Positions 53,101 to 64,000 of a stretch of DNA of 64,000 nucleotides are shown piece by piece. Positions within the stretch are counted from its first letter, which is position 1. Every line of letters starts with the position of its first letter. Below the pieces are notes generated by a model. The model had not been told where the DNA came from, did no database searches, and saw only the letters and a list, made by a program, of their open reading frames with translations. Source of the DNA: Tomocerus qinae (lineage: Eukaryota > Arthropoda > Collembola > Entomobryomorpha > Tomoceridae); NCBI GenBank assembly GCA_020055645.1, contig CM034547.1, forward strand, positions 7,549,280-7,613,279, read 5' to 3'. The position numbers were made by a program, and so were the translations under genes.

Positions 53101-56100
53101 AACATAAGGAACAGTTAGTAGACATTATTAGATTTTATATAATGCAAAGGTATGTTTACAGAAAGTACATTTGACGTATATAAGTCGTAGTCCTGTCTGT
53201 AATAAAAGAGAGTAATGAGCTTACATAGCTTTGTGGATACCTCCACATTTGTAAAGATGTGTGTCTGTGAGTAATTATACGACTGCATTGGAAGAGTGGA
53301 TGTTGGGTAGCTTGCTAACCTATATAATATGTTAAGACATCTTGTTGGCATTCGGAGCAGAGCAGAGAAAATAAATCTTTGTTAGCATTAAATTAAACGT
53401 GTGTGTGACCTGACTTGAATATCGTGCCGACTCTTTCTGTCTCACTCTCTACATGCAAGCAACTACCACAGACTCACTTTTACTACCTACTACTATGTAC
53501 ATAAAAATAGCTGTGACATAATGATTTCAGTTATTGAGTAGTAATGAGCCTGTTAGCAAAGTTTACGACTATGGCCGAGTGCCGATAACAACTTATCGCT
53601 AATTAAAATTAGCCAAGCGACAAGTTCCGAACACATAAAACTTACCGAAATAGCTAGTAAAACTGACGGCTACACGTGATGACTCATTTCACGTCCTTTT
53701 TCAATGAAAAATTGCTATTTACTACCCACCACTTTTATCATCTACGCATTTGACCTTTTCCCTACTATTTTGGTATACAAAACAAGAAACTCATGCCTGT
53801 GACAACTCACTCTTTCCTGGATGCGGGGAAATCCCATTTTTACATTCTATTGTGACTGCGGTTGAATCTGGCTACGCTCTCGTGTTTTTGGATAAAATTT
53901 TACACCATGACTAACGTAATGTAATTCAGTACGCGTTGATTTCTTAGATTGCTATTATTTAGCTCAATTACAGGACTATATTGATCTAATTGGCTACGTT
54001 CTCCAGTATTAACCAGATTTAAACTGTAATGAACTCAATATAAACGCAAATTGCTTTATAAAAGAAGTGTAATAAATGTAGAATAGTTTATTTATGTTGT
54101 GTATGGTGAATGCATTTATACTGTTTGTATTTGAATGTACTCCATAATTTTATTTAGCACTTAGTTGAAGCTGTTGTTGTTGTCGAGCTGGATGTTTTCA
54201 TCTTATTAGTAGTTCTTTATTGCACATAATGTATGTACACAAGATCATTTAAGATATGATTTGTATGATGAAAAGTGGAATAATGTAAGTGTGTTATGTA
54301 TTATGCTACCTGTAGAGTACCTGAAATGGGGATGCAGAATGTGCGAATATGAATGCTTATCATTGAGAAAAATTGACAGTGTGGTGTGGTGTTTGAAATG
54401 TAGTAACTCGTTTTGTTTTCTCTTTGTGAAATTTATTAGCTACAAACTAACAAGACAGGAGAGGAGCTGTTAATTTGCAAATCTTACATTTGATACAGTA
54501 GTACTAGATTCATTCTGTTTTGCAATATTTCAACTCTACACCGAAACAAAATGTATATTAGATGTTAACTACAGTTAGTCAATAAAGATGGATGAAGGAG
54601 CTCTATGCGAGTTGATTAACAAGATTCTAAGCAAACGAGAGTTGGATCTCAAGTGTGAACATGTGCAACTTTGATTTGCACCCAGCTCTTCTTTTGCAGA
54701 CACCCTGAACAGAAAATGCTATTAAGAAAGATGCATTTATCAAAGTTTCCGTATTAATCCCCCTCAGGCTCATTATTTATTTACAATGCATTGGATATTC
54801 AAAACCTGGTTGAGTACCTACTTGACTCTTCTGATGTTCGCAGAATGCGTTTTCTTAAATTACATTGCATTATCTTGCTAGAAATGTTTACTCTCCATTA
54901 TCATTGTACAGATAGGATGCATATCTTAAAATGCAACTTTACATGTGTCAAATCCTTCACACATTCTGAGATCGAAGCATAAGAACCTTCTCTCTATGCA
55001 AGACATCATTTTACACTTCGGAATTATTAATGTAGCAGGCTGTCAACAAGTTGCTCAAATTAAGTGACACTTCATTTACTCCTGGTAAAGTTACGACCAT
55101 TTTTCATTGATCTGTCAGACTGGATCATTTTCAATGTAATCGAGTTAGTAATACAACAGACTACAAACCATTATACAATTTAAATGCTTAATTTACCATT
55201 TGTCCATTGGTGATGGTTACTATTAGGCATTCACTTCAAAGGAATTTCAACACAAAGGTGTTTACAAGCTCCAATTTTGATTGGTTTTCCCTCTTGCCTA
55301 ACAAATTGAATAAATAAACTTCAATGAAAGAAATCTAGCCTCCAATGTATATGTATACATCAAGAATTCATTATCTCCAAAAAAGTACGGAAACTTTAAA
55401 GTTTGAGTTTGTGATATTTTGCCAGTTTTAGTGGCGTGGGCATGCTTTATTTTTTTATAAGTTGATGTTGACGTCTGTCATTAGAATTACAAGGAAAATC
55501 TTTTAAACTGTGATCAAGTAAACGGCTCTCGATTCATCGGTGCGAATTGAAGGATTTATTTGGCTTGTTAGAGTCCTAAAACAAAATCCAAGCCTAATAT
55601 TGTCTATTCTAAACACACCAAGCCTTAAAAGGTTCAAAATTATTTTAGTAAATGAAAAAAAATGACGACAGATCTATTACTATTGATAAGGAATAAATTG
55701 AACGCATAGAAATATAGTGAACGGAACAAAAATACTAAAACTTTTATGACAAACGTTTGAAAGATGCTAATATCAAATGTGGAGCAATAATTATCGCTAT
55801 CACCAACAATAAATTATGCGATTTATGCGCCCAGAGCAATTGGCAAATGGGCTGCATACCTTCTATCGTACGTGCTTTTCACGCTTTTCCAGTGATCGAC
55901 GTGCTTGGTATTTATTCCTAAACCATATTGATATTTCTCGTATTATCTACCCAATGACTGTATAGACATAAGTATATTATACCAAACATTCAGTGGATTA
56001 GCCTCGGAATAATAGAGTAGTATAGTGATTGTTGTTTTAGCAAAGCAAACCATGAACTGTAAACTTAATCCTTTTTGATTCTGTTTAGGAGCGGAGGACC

Positions 56101-57140
56101 AGAAAATATATTTTGGATCGGAAGTTATGAATTGAGAGCCGTAGTAAATTGGTCCAAGTCATTTGCATAGTTAACTACTTACTACAATTACATTCATAAA
56201 AGTGTTGAGTACCCATTCCGTGCAGTTCCGCTTGTCTGGCACGGCCACAGAACAGAAGAGCACACAGACAGACAGAGCTGAGAACAAAACCGAAAAGCAT
56301 TGCAAGTGTGTTTTTGACTTTGAACATTTGAACGGATGATGAAAAGAGAGAATGAAGAAGCCAAAAGGCAGAAGACAAGACGACGCCAACGCATTGAAAG
56401 CCGGACGATGAGACGAGACCCTTTTTCACACCAAACTCCGAACACTCCGCATCATTTCATTCAATTCTTCCCACATTCACACCCACAGCTTAAATCACTC
56501 ACTGATTTTCCAACATAAAGTCATCATTTCCACAGCCAGTCAAACTCAATTTATAGTCTTGGCTATGTTCCTTAGTACCTACTGCACTTTTCTATTTCCG
56601 TCTCCTAGACATTCAATTTTCAATTGACTTTCAATGATTCATTGAAATCTAGTTTGCAGCTTGGAATACCTCACCACGTCTTTGCTTAAGGATGGGCTTC
56701 GTCGATTGGTTGCTAACGAAAAATATTTAATTTCTAAGATTTACCCTTGAAAATTGCTTTACAAATCGTAACCGAAACCCACATCCTGACCTAACCGACA
56801 CACTAAGATGTATTGATTACTATGGGTACTATCCTCTCAAACTACCCCTGGTTTTTGACAATCATTGATAGTTTATGTAAAATACTCGATGATTTTCAAA
56901 AATATATATAAGATAATCTATTCTTTGCTTGGTGGTATTGATTATGTGATTGCAATTGCCAATGACGACAGAATAATAGATAGAAAGATGCAAGGAATAT
57001 AGAATATAATATTATAGAAAAGGAATGGCAGATTATTCGATTTATTGGGGGTTCGGAACAAGTGAAAATGTGTGGAAAATTTACATGACTACAGCCGATC
57101 CCTAATTCCCCCCACTTGGGGATCTCAATTTAAATACACA

Positions 57141-57165
57141 CTCGCCAATGACGTCAATTGGCGAG
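57141..57165. promoter_or_regulatory. CCAAT-CRE-CCAAT near-palindrome
   Basis: Core CCAATGACGTCAATTGG, extended by CTCG on the left and CGAG on the right, gives a 25-bp near-perfect dyad: a consensus CRE flanked on both sides by outward CCAAT boxes. It sits in a small island (57081-57240) that is GC-richer than its surroundings. A TATA box follows 58 bases downstream on the plus strand. It looks like a core promoter, but no known gene is visible downstream. Confidence 0.5.
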
Positions 57166-57222
57166 CTTTCCCACCCACTTTTCATTTTTTCATTTTTCCA
57201 TGGGGATCTGCCACGGGTTGGA

Positions 57223-57229
57223 TATAAAG
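57223..57229 (+). promoter_or_regulatory. TATA box downstream of the CRE dyad
   Basis: TATAAAG in the context GGATATAAAGA, with a start site expected around 57253-57256. TATA words are common in AT-rich DNA; the support is the spacing from the CCAAT-CRE dyad. Confidence 0.35.
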
Positions 57230-57455
57230 ATGTATGGACAGAATAAGAATAATAGTAGACTTGTACTGTATTGCTATGGTTCTTGGAAGAGCTTGCCTTT
57301 GAATCAATGTTTTCTATAGAGATTATTACTTTTTACTTTTGCGTTATCATGTTATCTAAGTCAATGTGCTCGGATATTCCATGATAGCATTTCCGGTCGA
57401 CTTTCATCGAATTTGAAATTCTTCATTATTCAAAAAACTACTCTTACATCCAGTT

Positions 57456-57749
57456 CTATTTCTTCCAAAATACAACCCGGATTTTAATGAAACCTGCATA
57501 TTTGGAATCGTGAAACATCCAGTTACACCTGACTGCACTTAGATTTTTGATATTGTAACTTTAAATGCCCCTAAAAAATTAAAGTTGTAAAAAAGTTGTA
57601 AAATTATTGCTTTCTTAAGACATTACTATTTTTGGAGTATTTAGAACTAGAATATCAAAAATCTAAGTGCAGTCAGGTGTAGCCAGATGTTCCAGAATTC
57701 CAAATATGCAGGTTTCATTACAATCAAGGTTGTATTTTGGAAGAAATAG
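57456..57749. repeat. Inverted duplication with 99-bp arms (possible hairpin-RNA locus)
   Basis: Left arm 57456-57554 and right arm 57651-57749 are reverse complements with 9 mismatches and no gaps (about 91% identity), separated by a 96-bp AT-rich spacer. Both arms, read towards the centre, encode the same peptide ending: FLPKYN.D.NETCIFGI followed by a TPDCT-stop. The left copy reads on the plus strand and the right copy on the minus strand. The arms therefore look like two copies of a protein-coding 3' end in opposite orientation. No target-site duplication is evident at the outer edges, which argues against a simple miniature transposon. Confidence 0.75.
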
Positions 57750-57926
57750 TGCCCGTTGTGAAACATGTTTAACATGCATTTTGATACTCAACCACTCAAC
57801 TAATTTAGAGACGAAGCCCCTCGTTAACCTATCCGAAGAATTTTCAAGAGAGATATTCACCCTGATCGAATCATATAGGAAAATATTCAACACCTTGTCC
57901 AGCTTACTTTGCCACTTTACCTTCAT
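57663..57926 (-). pseudogene. unrecognised coding-like fragment overlapping the right arm
   Basis: An open frame of 87 codons on the minus strand ending ETCIFGILEHLATPDCT-stop. Its last 27 or so codons lie in the right arm of the inverted duplication and are matched in sense by the left arm. I do not recognise the protein. It could be the 3' end of a gene copied here, a degraded transposon product, or chance; the duplication of the reading frame is the only evidence for coding origin. Confidence 0.3.
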
Positions 57927-58583
57927 TCTTTCTTAACAATACGTGTTGATTTCATTTCGGCATCCCAAGTGAGATGTGACTATAGCACAGACGACTCTAC
58001 TGAATTCCCTTTCAGAAGACGACGACAGGCAGGACATTATTACATGCCTATTGTATTCCTTTTGCTCTCCTTTTCTAATAGTGCGTCTTGTGCTTTAAAG
58101 TGTATCTGCAGCTCCCGAATAGTTTTACAACTTTCTCAAGGTACACAGATCCATTACGCACCTTTATATTCGTTTCCCTAAATGAAGGTACTAGAGATAT
58201 ATGAATTACCAGTCTCATTGTGCGCATATAATGACAACAAACAGCTATGAAGATGTAATGCGGTAGACTTTTCTCATTAAATATTTATAATGTACACCTA
58301 TAAAATAATATTTAAGGTTGTGTGTTTGTAGGTTTCTTTGGTCTCTTCTCTCGGCGGCTCTTCTTCACTTTTCACAGTTCACATTTCACATTCATTCAGC
58401 TCATCTTCAATGATATTTACATTAGAAGCCGAAGAGTAAACGGCAGGAGGTCCCCGTCGCTTCGTTGGAGGTGTTTGCCCCTTAGCATTAACACATCGTC
58501 TTTCTAGTCTCCATTTAATATTGCGCTTTTACATTATAACAATTACATACAACTACTCCGACTGTATCTTTTAACTATAAAGT

Positions 58584-58607
58584 AAATACGTACGTAAGTA
58601 CGTATTT
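58584..58607. repeat. inverted repeat, 10-bp arms, 4-bp loop
   Basis: AAATACGTAC, then GTAA, then GTACGTATTT. Perfect arms capable of forming a small cruciform. Isolated; no larger element is recognised around it. Confidence 0.6.
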
Positions 58608-61600
58608 CATTAGGGATATCACTTTGACTCTGTTCCAAGTAGTATATATAATAAAATATAGTTAATTGCATTACTAAAAATCCAATTCGTAGTCGTAACT
58701 ATATAAAAATGTAAAACAATATAAAGTGAGACGATTATTTAAGGCACGAAGTAAGCCATTAAGGGGAAAATATTATACACTACTAAAAAGTAACTCATGC
58801 ATATGGCCAGAAAGGTGTTTACAGTACGAAATACACATACTTAGGCCAAACACGATGATAAGGATTTGGTTGCAGTATGTAGTGTTGTACAATGCATTAA
58901 GCCGTTATTTTACTAAAGGGTAAGGATGCAAATGCATTGATAAGTGTTTCCTATTGCGATGTGCTATGTCGGTATATCGGTTTGATTTTAATGTAATTAT
59001 TCAGGATGCTCTTATATTTAATGGGATTGGGAAGTCTAATATTGGAGATATGCCCAAGTGTATTGAATACTTCATCTCATCAGAATTCTTCAGACTGGTA
59101 GACTTATGAAGTTCACGACGGATGTCAATAACAACTCATCTAACTCTGTGTGGTGTCTTCCCTTGTTTTCTGTTACCTTGTCTTGGTCGATCAAAACAAT
59201 TTTGTGTTGTCATTTCTTTTAATAACCTCCCAGATCGATTCCTTATTTCATTCATTTAATTCTTTTACCTGCTAGTAAAGTAACTTTTTCACAATCACTT
59301 TGATTGTGCTCTTCATACCTAAGTCTACAGAAATATATTTGCAAATTGCCAATATTATAAAGTTTTTTGTCATGTTTGGTACTATCAAATAATAACAAGC
59401 TTTGCTTTGACCTGTTGAGTTATGAGATAGGAAAAATAAGTCGATCGTGTAAGTAATTAAAAAGTACTTAACCTGTGCATATATAAAAATTCCGTGTCTC
59501 AAATCTAAAAAAATTGAATTCAGAGAATTGTGAAAGCTGTCTTAAAATTATTATTTACCAGGAATATTGCTTCCCACTGTTTGTTTTCTGAGTTTGCAAT
59601 TAAAATAAAGTCGACAAGCAGTCTAGTAATTCCTTCTAAAGAGATAATATTACGGATTGGAACCTACCTTTCTGTGTGTAATTCCTAATCTGAGATTTTA
59701 TTTAGTCCTAATTGTAAGTTATTTCCATGCCACGCTCATTAACTCAAGCCATATGAAAGAAAATATGACAGTACTTTGGGATGCACATGATAATTAAAGG
59801 CACAGGGAAGTAAAGGACTGTGGGACATAATTGGACTATGAACAAATATATACAGAAGGGAAAAATTGAGGATAAGTAGGAGCTGCTTTTACCATTTAAC
59901 CAAAATTAAACTATACCTTTCCATATTTGACTTGTATGTATGTGCTCTTTGTTTTTGGTAGTTTGGGCCGAAAGTTTAACTAGGTTAGGTAAGTTACCTA
60001 TCACATACATTTGTTCTTATGCAGTTCTCCGTTGTAAATGTTTAAAGAAGTGGACCTATGCGTAATTGATCGGCTATTTGTTGTTTGCTCAGTTCTGAAG
60101 CACGTAGCCACACAATGGAGTGCTTATACCTTAGCTACCTACTGGAAATACAATGGTTATTTGTACACATGGAATTGTATTATTATATCAGATGCAAGTA
60201 TTGTTCCCTTTGACCATGTGCACAGACTCATGTACGCCTCACAATCTTGTCTTGGCACACCTGCACATTTTTTCCAACTAATTTCTCAGAGAGCCATTGG
60301 AAAGGAAGCCAAGCTAGGGATTCTCCTCCAAGTAAGTGTCAGTAGGATTCCAATGTCCATAAATGCAACCAAAGCTGAAACTAATACTCTTGATTCTTCA
60401 TTTCAACCTAAATACACACTCAGCATTCATCTATAGACATAGTAGACAAATGGACTGCCTAAGTATATCCCTATCAATATTATGACACTGGTATGTCACT
60501 CTCGAAATAGTCTTTCAGTTTTATTCAAACTTTAAAAAAGTAAATCCTAAACTACGTAAAGGCTAATAAGGTCCATTTTCTGTTTTATACATCCCCTATA
60601 TAGGTACGTTAATATAAATCCTAATGCCATGTGGAATGGTGCATGTAGTGTGGCACTTAGCAGAGGAAATACGAAAACTACTAATGATAAGTAAAATTAA
60701 GGCTTACTCGAAGAAAATGCGTACGTGCCTTTTATTTATGTGTTTGTACGCATGGGTATGTTAACTAATCTATTTATGTCAACTTTTTAATGAAATATTT
60801 TTTAAAACGACAAAGAGAGTTTTCTGTAACGTTGTATGAGTAGCTGGAGGAAACAATTTAAAACCAATTTGCACCTAGATGACAAAATGTTCTGCTTCAT
60901 TTCATCGGCCATATTTCAGGGCTATGTGCATTGATTTGTAGCAATAAAAGTGGGCGCCAACTCAAGTAGCAGTCGCTACAGAACTTTATTGGAAGAGAAC
61001 AGCGACATATTGATGAGCATCACTGGAGGTATTACGCCACAGGCTAGGACAACTAAATTCATTAATTTTGACAATGTTCTTGACTTGCTTTTGCCTGAAT
61101 GATTCATGGCATTCATTCCCAATTTTCGTCGAAAAGCAAATAAACTCAAATTGATTGTCGGAAAATCAAAGTTGGATATTGTCTATAATAGCAGCCGACA
61201 ACCTTATAAAACTCTCTTTCAGGTGTCAACTCCACGAATCTACTAATGGATTTATGCACTCCAGTTTATAGAAGACAGAAATTTAATATTTGGAATTTAC
61301 GTTAAAACGTTCCAATTATTAAGCATCATAATTACAATGAAATTGTATGTAATGTACCTTCGATATTATTTTCCACGTTCGAGACAAATTCCTAGCTTAC
61401 ACTTAAAAATATGACTTTCACTGGCTGTCGAAACTTTTTACAAGGAGATTTTATAATAATATTTTTACAAAGGAGACCCTGGGATTTTTCTAAGTCAGAA
61501 AATTGGATTCCTGCAGGAGTATTATAATATGCTGACTACTATAATAACAGAGTCGTAGATAGGTATCTGTAAGACAAGAATTAGACACTCTTTTGTAGCA

Positions 61601-64000
61601 TTGTCTGTTATTAGAGTGAAAAGTAAAATCGTTAGCAGCTGATGAGTAAATTAGAGGACTAACTTTCCGAGCTTTTATAATAAAACCGTCAACAGTGGGG
61701 AAATAATAAAGGTTCGGCTTGGTCTGTGCAGTCTCAAATTACATGCTTTTGCTTACACTATTACCTACTTAATACTTCATATAAAGCACTCTGTAATACA
61801 AGTCGGTCTAAACTAATGTCCGTTTGTATACCGCTTGCTGTAATTGTAAAATGTAAACCTGACCAAACTTTTTATTTCCCATAGATCCCCCAAATTCAAC
61901 CATAGTAATCACATCACAAAGATTAATGGCAGAATTTGCAGAAAAAATTATGTCGACACTTATAAAATGTTGGCGTATGTTAGGGTAGTGTACTTCTGTA
62001 CTTAAAGTTGACTCACATTAGCCATTAAATTAATACATCAAATTAATCTACAACGATGACATTGAAGCATAATACTCTTGTAAGAGCAAAACCCGTATCG
62101 AGTAGTAAACATACATATATTATTAATTGCCAGAAAAGATTTCTAACGTTTACCTGCACTAAATTATTAAGCAATTTTTAACAATATTCTCTAATCGTAT
62201 CATTTAACACTTGTTCTTTTCTCCGATAAGAGTATAGTTGTTACTATTTAAGAAAGAATGGTATGTCTGAGGGTATTCGTAATTCGTACTTCTGTACAAT
62301 ATCATTTGGTGAAACTAGTACAAGGAAGAAAGTGGAATTATTGGATGGAAATGGTTGATGATTAGCTGATGGGCAGCGAAGAAATAAGTTTGGAGGTAAT
62401 TAAGCCCCAAGTTTTCTCAGGAAACTCAGAACTGATTGAAAAAACTCAACCGAGTATTAATTACTTACACAATACATGTACACTGTTCACAAGGTAAAGT
62501 CAATAATGCCTACTAAAGCTACATAGTAAATAGTTAATAGCCAGTACATAGGTAATGCCAAGTCATCTAAGCTTGATGTTGTGGTTACGTCATAGTCTTA
62601 TCTTATACTATGCGTAATAGTATCGTATGATAAGACCAGCAAGATTGTATATCGGTACATATAATAAGTACCTTGATTTCTGCCAGCTCCTGCTACTGCC
62701 AGTTGCATGTATCATGAACACTTGTGTTTGTATTATTAATGTATTATAGACAAGGTTGAAGTTCTGAAGACTGTTGAGCAGTTTCTTAAAGAAGTCATTC
62801 ATTACCAATTGTGCAAGAATTTCTTGGTTGTATTAGACTAATATTTGTAGTATTAAAGGATTTTTACATGGGTATTCGTAGCCTGAAGAGAATTGTAATA
62901 GAGAAGTTCCAGTTTTGTTTGTTAAACTGTTGGTGGCGGAATAATTGAGAGCATTTAAGTAGTAAAGACGAGAGTGGAAACGGTGAGATTGAACTGGCTG
63001 GTTGAACATGGTGCAAGTAATAAAGTTTCTGTGTAGTAGTATGCAGTATAGGATTTGTATAGATATTATTAGCTGTATATGCAGTGTGGCTCGGCTGATT
63101 GGAAGACAGATCGAAGGAACGCCTACTAAGGAATAAATTAGAAGAAAATTACAAGGTTCATATCCTGCTTCAGATCCTCCTGTTGTGCTATCTTCATCCC
63201 CGCACACACATTCATTCCACACGACAATAACTGGGCATTTCCAAAGATAACACATAATATAATATCTAAATGAATTTCATTTTACGCCTATCCATCTACT
63301 ATTAGTATATAAGTAGACTGTTAAATATATCCACTCAGGTAGGCAATTTTTAGGGTAAAAGGCAAAGCTAATAGATACAACAGAATTTGTTGTAGATTCT
63401 TCATGTTTTGTCAGGTAGCTACTACAAGGGTAGTGTATATAGATGTTATCTTTGTGTATAAACATCTGTATATATTGTATACCAAAATATTTGCCATTGC
63501 ATTGTGTTGTAGCGTTCTTTGTTCGTTTGTTCTAATGTAATCATATCCAACTATATGGTCAATGGTGGTGGTCAGGAAAATGGTCATTACCTGTGCCGAG
63601 TAGTATCATTACACCTTCTATCGGCATCCTCTATGCAATTCACTTTACTTTGCTCAGCTCCGACATTAAAATGTTACACGTACCTATTGGCATCTGGACT
63701 GAAAACGCTTATAGGTATTTATACATGCAAAAGCTTATAAGCACGTACATGTGTAATATGTTCTTATACTAGTAAATCCTCCTTTGACCCTATCATATCA
63801 GTTAATGATGAATGCAACTATAGAGTGCACCTCGCTATACTGCGCCCAAACAAACCTATGAGCTTAAAAGCAAAATTAAATGAGGAATTCCTGAACTAAT
63901 GCTAAGATTTTGTTCAGGAAAGCGTTAAGAAAGAAAATCTGTGCGGTAAGGGAATGTGTATCAGAGTAGATGGTGGACTAAAGTAGTATTTAAGTTGTTG

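Larger units (their letters stand above)
49542..57080. other. 5' flank of Wnt1, no recognisable gene
   Basis: No conserved coding sequence found. The Wnt1 5' UTR and promoter should begin here. The first 600 bases hold a 14-bp palindrome (49581) and a CRE next to an inverted CCAAT box (50105). The rest is AT-rich with occasional G-rich/C-rich switches (near 51950 and 56420). Confidence 0.6.
57081..64000. other. distal Wnt1 flank, no recognised gene
   Basis: Apart from the promoter-like cluster, the inverted duplication and the palindrome at 58584, I see nothing classifiable here. An open frame at 60038-60436 (plus) has no family resemblance and no splice-site support. Wnt9, the usual partner on the far side of Wnt1, is not seen up to the window edge. 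Confidence 0.5.

Noticed and set aside
60038-60436. 132-codon open frame on the plus strand
   Set aside because: No recognisable domain, no good start context or splice sites, and composition like that of surrounding non-coding DNA.
60938-61000. GGGCGCCAAC word flanked by CAATAAAAGT and ACTTTATTGG, reminiscent of a retroelement primer-binding region
   Set aside because: No long terminal repeats, polypurine tract or reverse-transcriptase coding sequence nearby; the inverted similarity needs a gap.
1-64000. CRISPR arrays, bacterial operons, rRNA or tRNA genes
   Set aside because: No regularly spaced repeats, no ribosome-binding-site and gene arrays, and no B-box consensus (GGTTCGANTCC) was found; the window is clearly nuclear eukaryotic DNA.

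Overview
The window is AT-rich eukaryotic DNA, with split genes, GT-AG introns of several kilobases and long non-coding stretches. It carries two complete Wnt ligand genes facing each other: Wnt6 on the plus strand (coding exons between 8521 and 21743) and Wnt1/wingless on the minus strand (coding exons between 49541 and 28442). Both open reading frames could be assembled from signal peptide to stop codon with all intron phases matching, giving predicted proteins of 361 aa (Wnt6) and 396 aa (Wnt1). The Wnt1 protein is strikingly wingless-like: the joined exon 1/2 sequence reads [13 protein letters not shown], and the C-terminal half has a Y.FQL.P.NP.HKPP segment followed by SPNFCEK. This suggests an arthropod or close relative. 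I cannot place it further, and no dipteran, crustacean or chelicerate assignment is claimed.

Layout: 1-8520 is 5' flank of Wnt6 with no recognisable gene. 8521-21743 is Wnt6 (five coding exons; introns of about 5.9, 4.8, 0.7 and 0.8 kb). The last Wnt6 intron contains a compact non-autonomous hAT-type element with an 8-bp target-site duplication. 21744-28441 is the convergent intergenic space holding both 3' ends. 28442-49541 is Wnt1 (four coding exons; introns of about 8.8, 10.1 and 1.0 kb). 49542-64000 is 5' flank of Wnt1. It contains no recognisable protein family, but it has a promoter-like cluster (CCAAT-CRE-CCAAT palindrome plus TATA box, 57141-57229) lying just upstream of a 99-bp-armed inverted duplication whose arms look like protein-coding sequence (57456-57749).

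Both proteins are secreted, lipid-modified morphogens that signal through Frizzled receptors. Wnt1 and Wnt6 are neighbours in the ancient Wnt9-Wnt1-Wnt6-Wnt10 cluster of bilaterians, so the window is a piece of that cluster. Wnt9 and Wnt10 are not visible here. The two genes share three intron positions, as expected for an old tandem duplicate pair, yet they are transcribed towards each other, which implies a local inversion relative to a same-strand arrangement such as that of Drosophila.

The most unusual items are the inverted duplication with its promoter-like neighbour (a possible hairpin-RNA locus), the hAT-type miniature element in Wnt6, the convergent gene order, and a recurrent alternation of G-rich then C-rich blocks along the plus strand.
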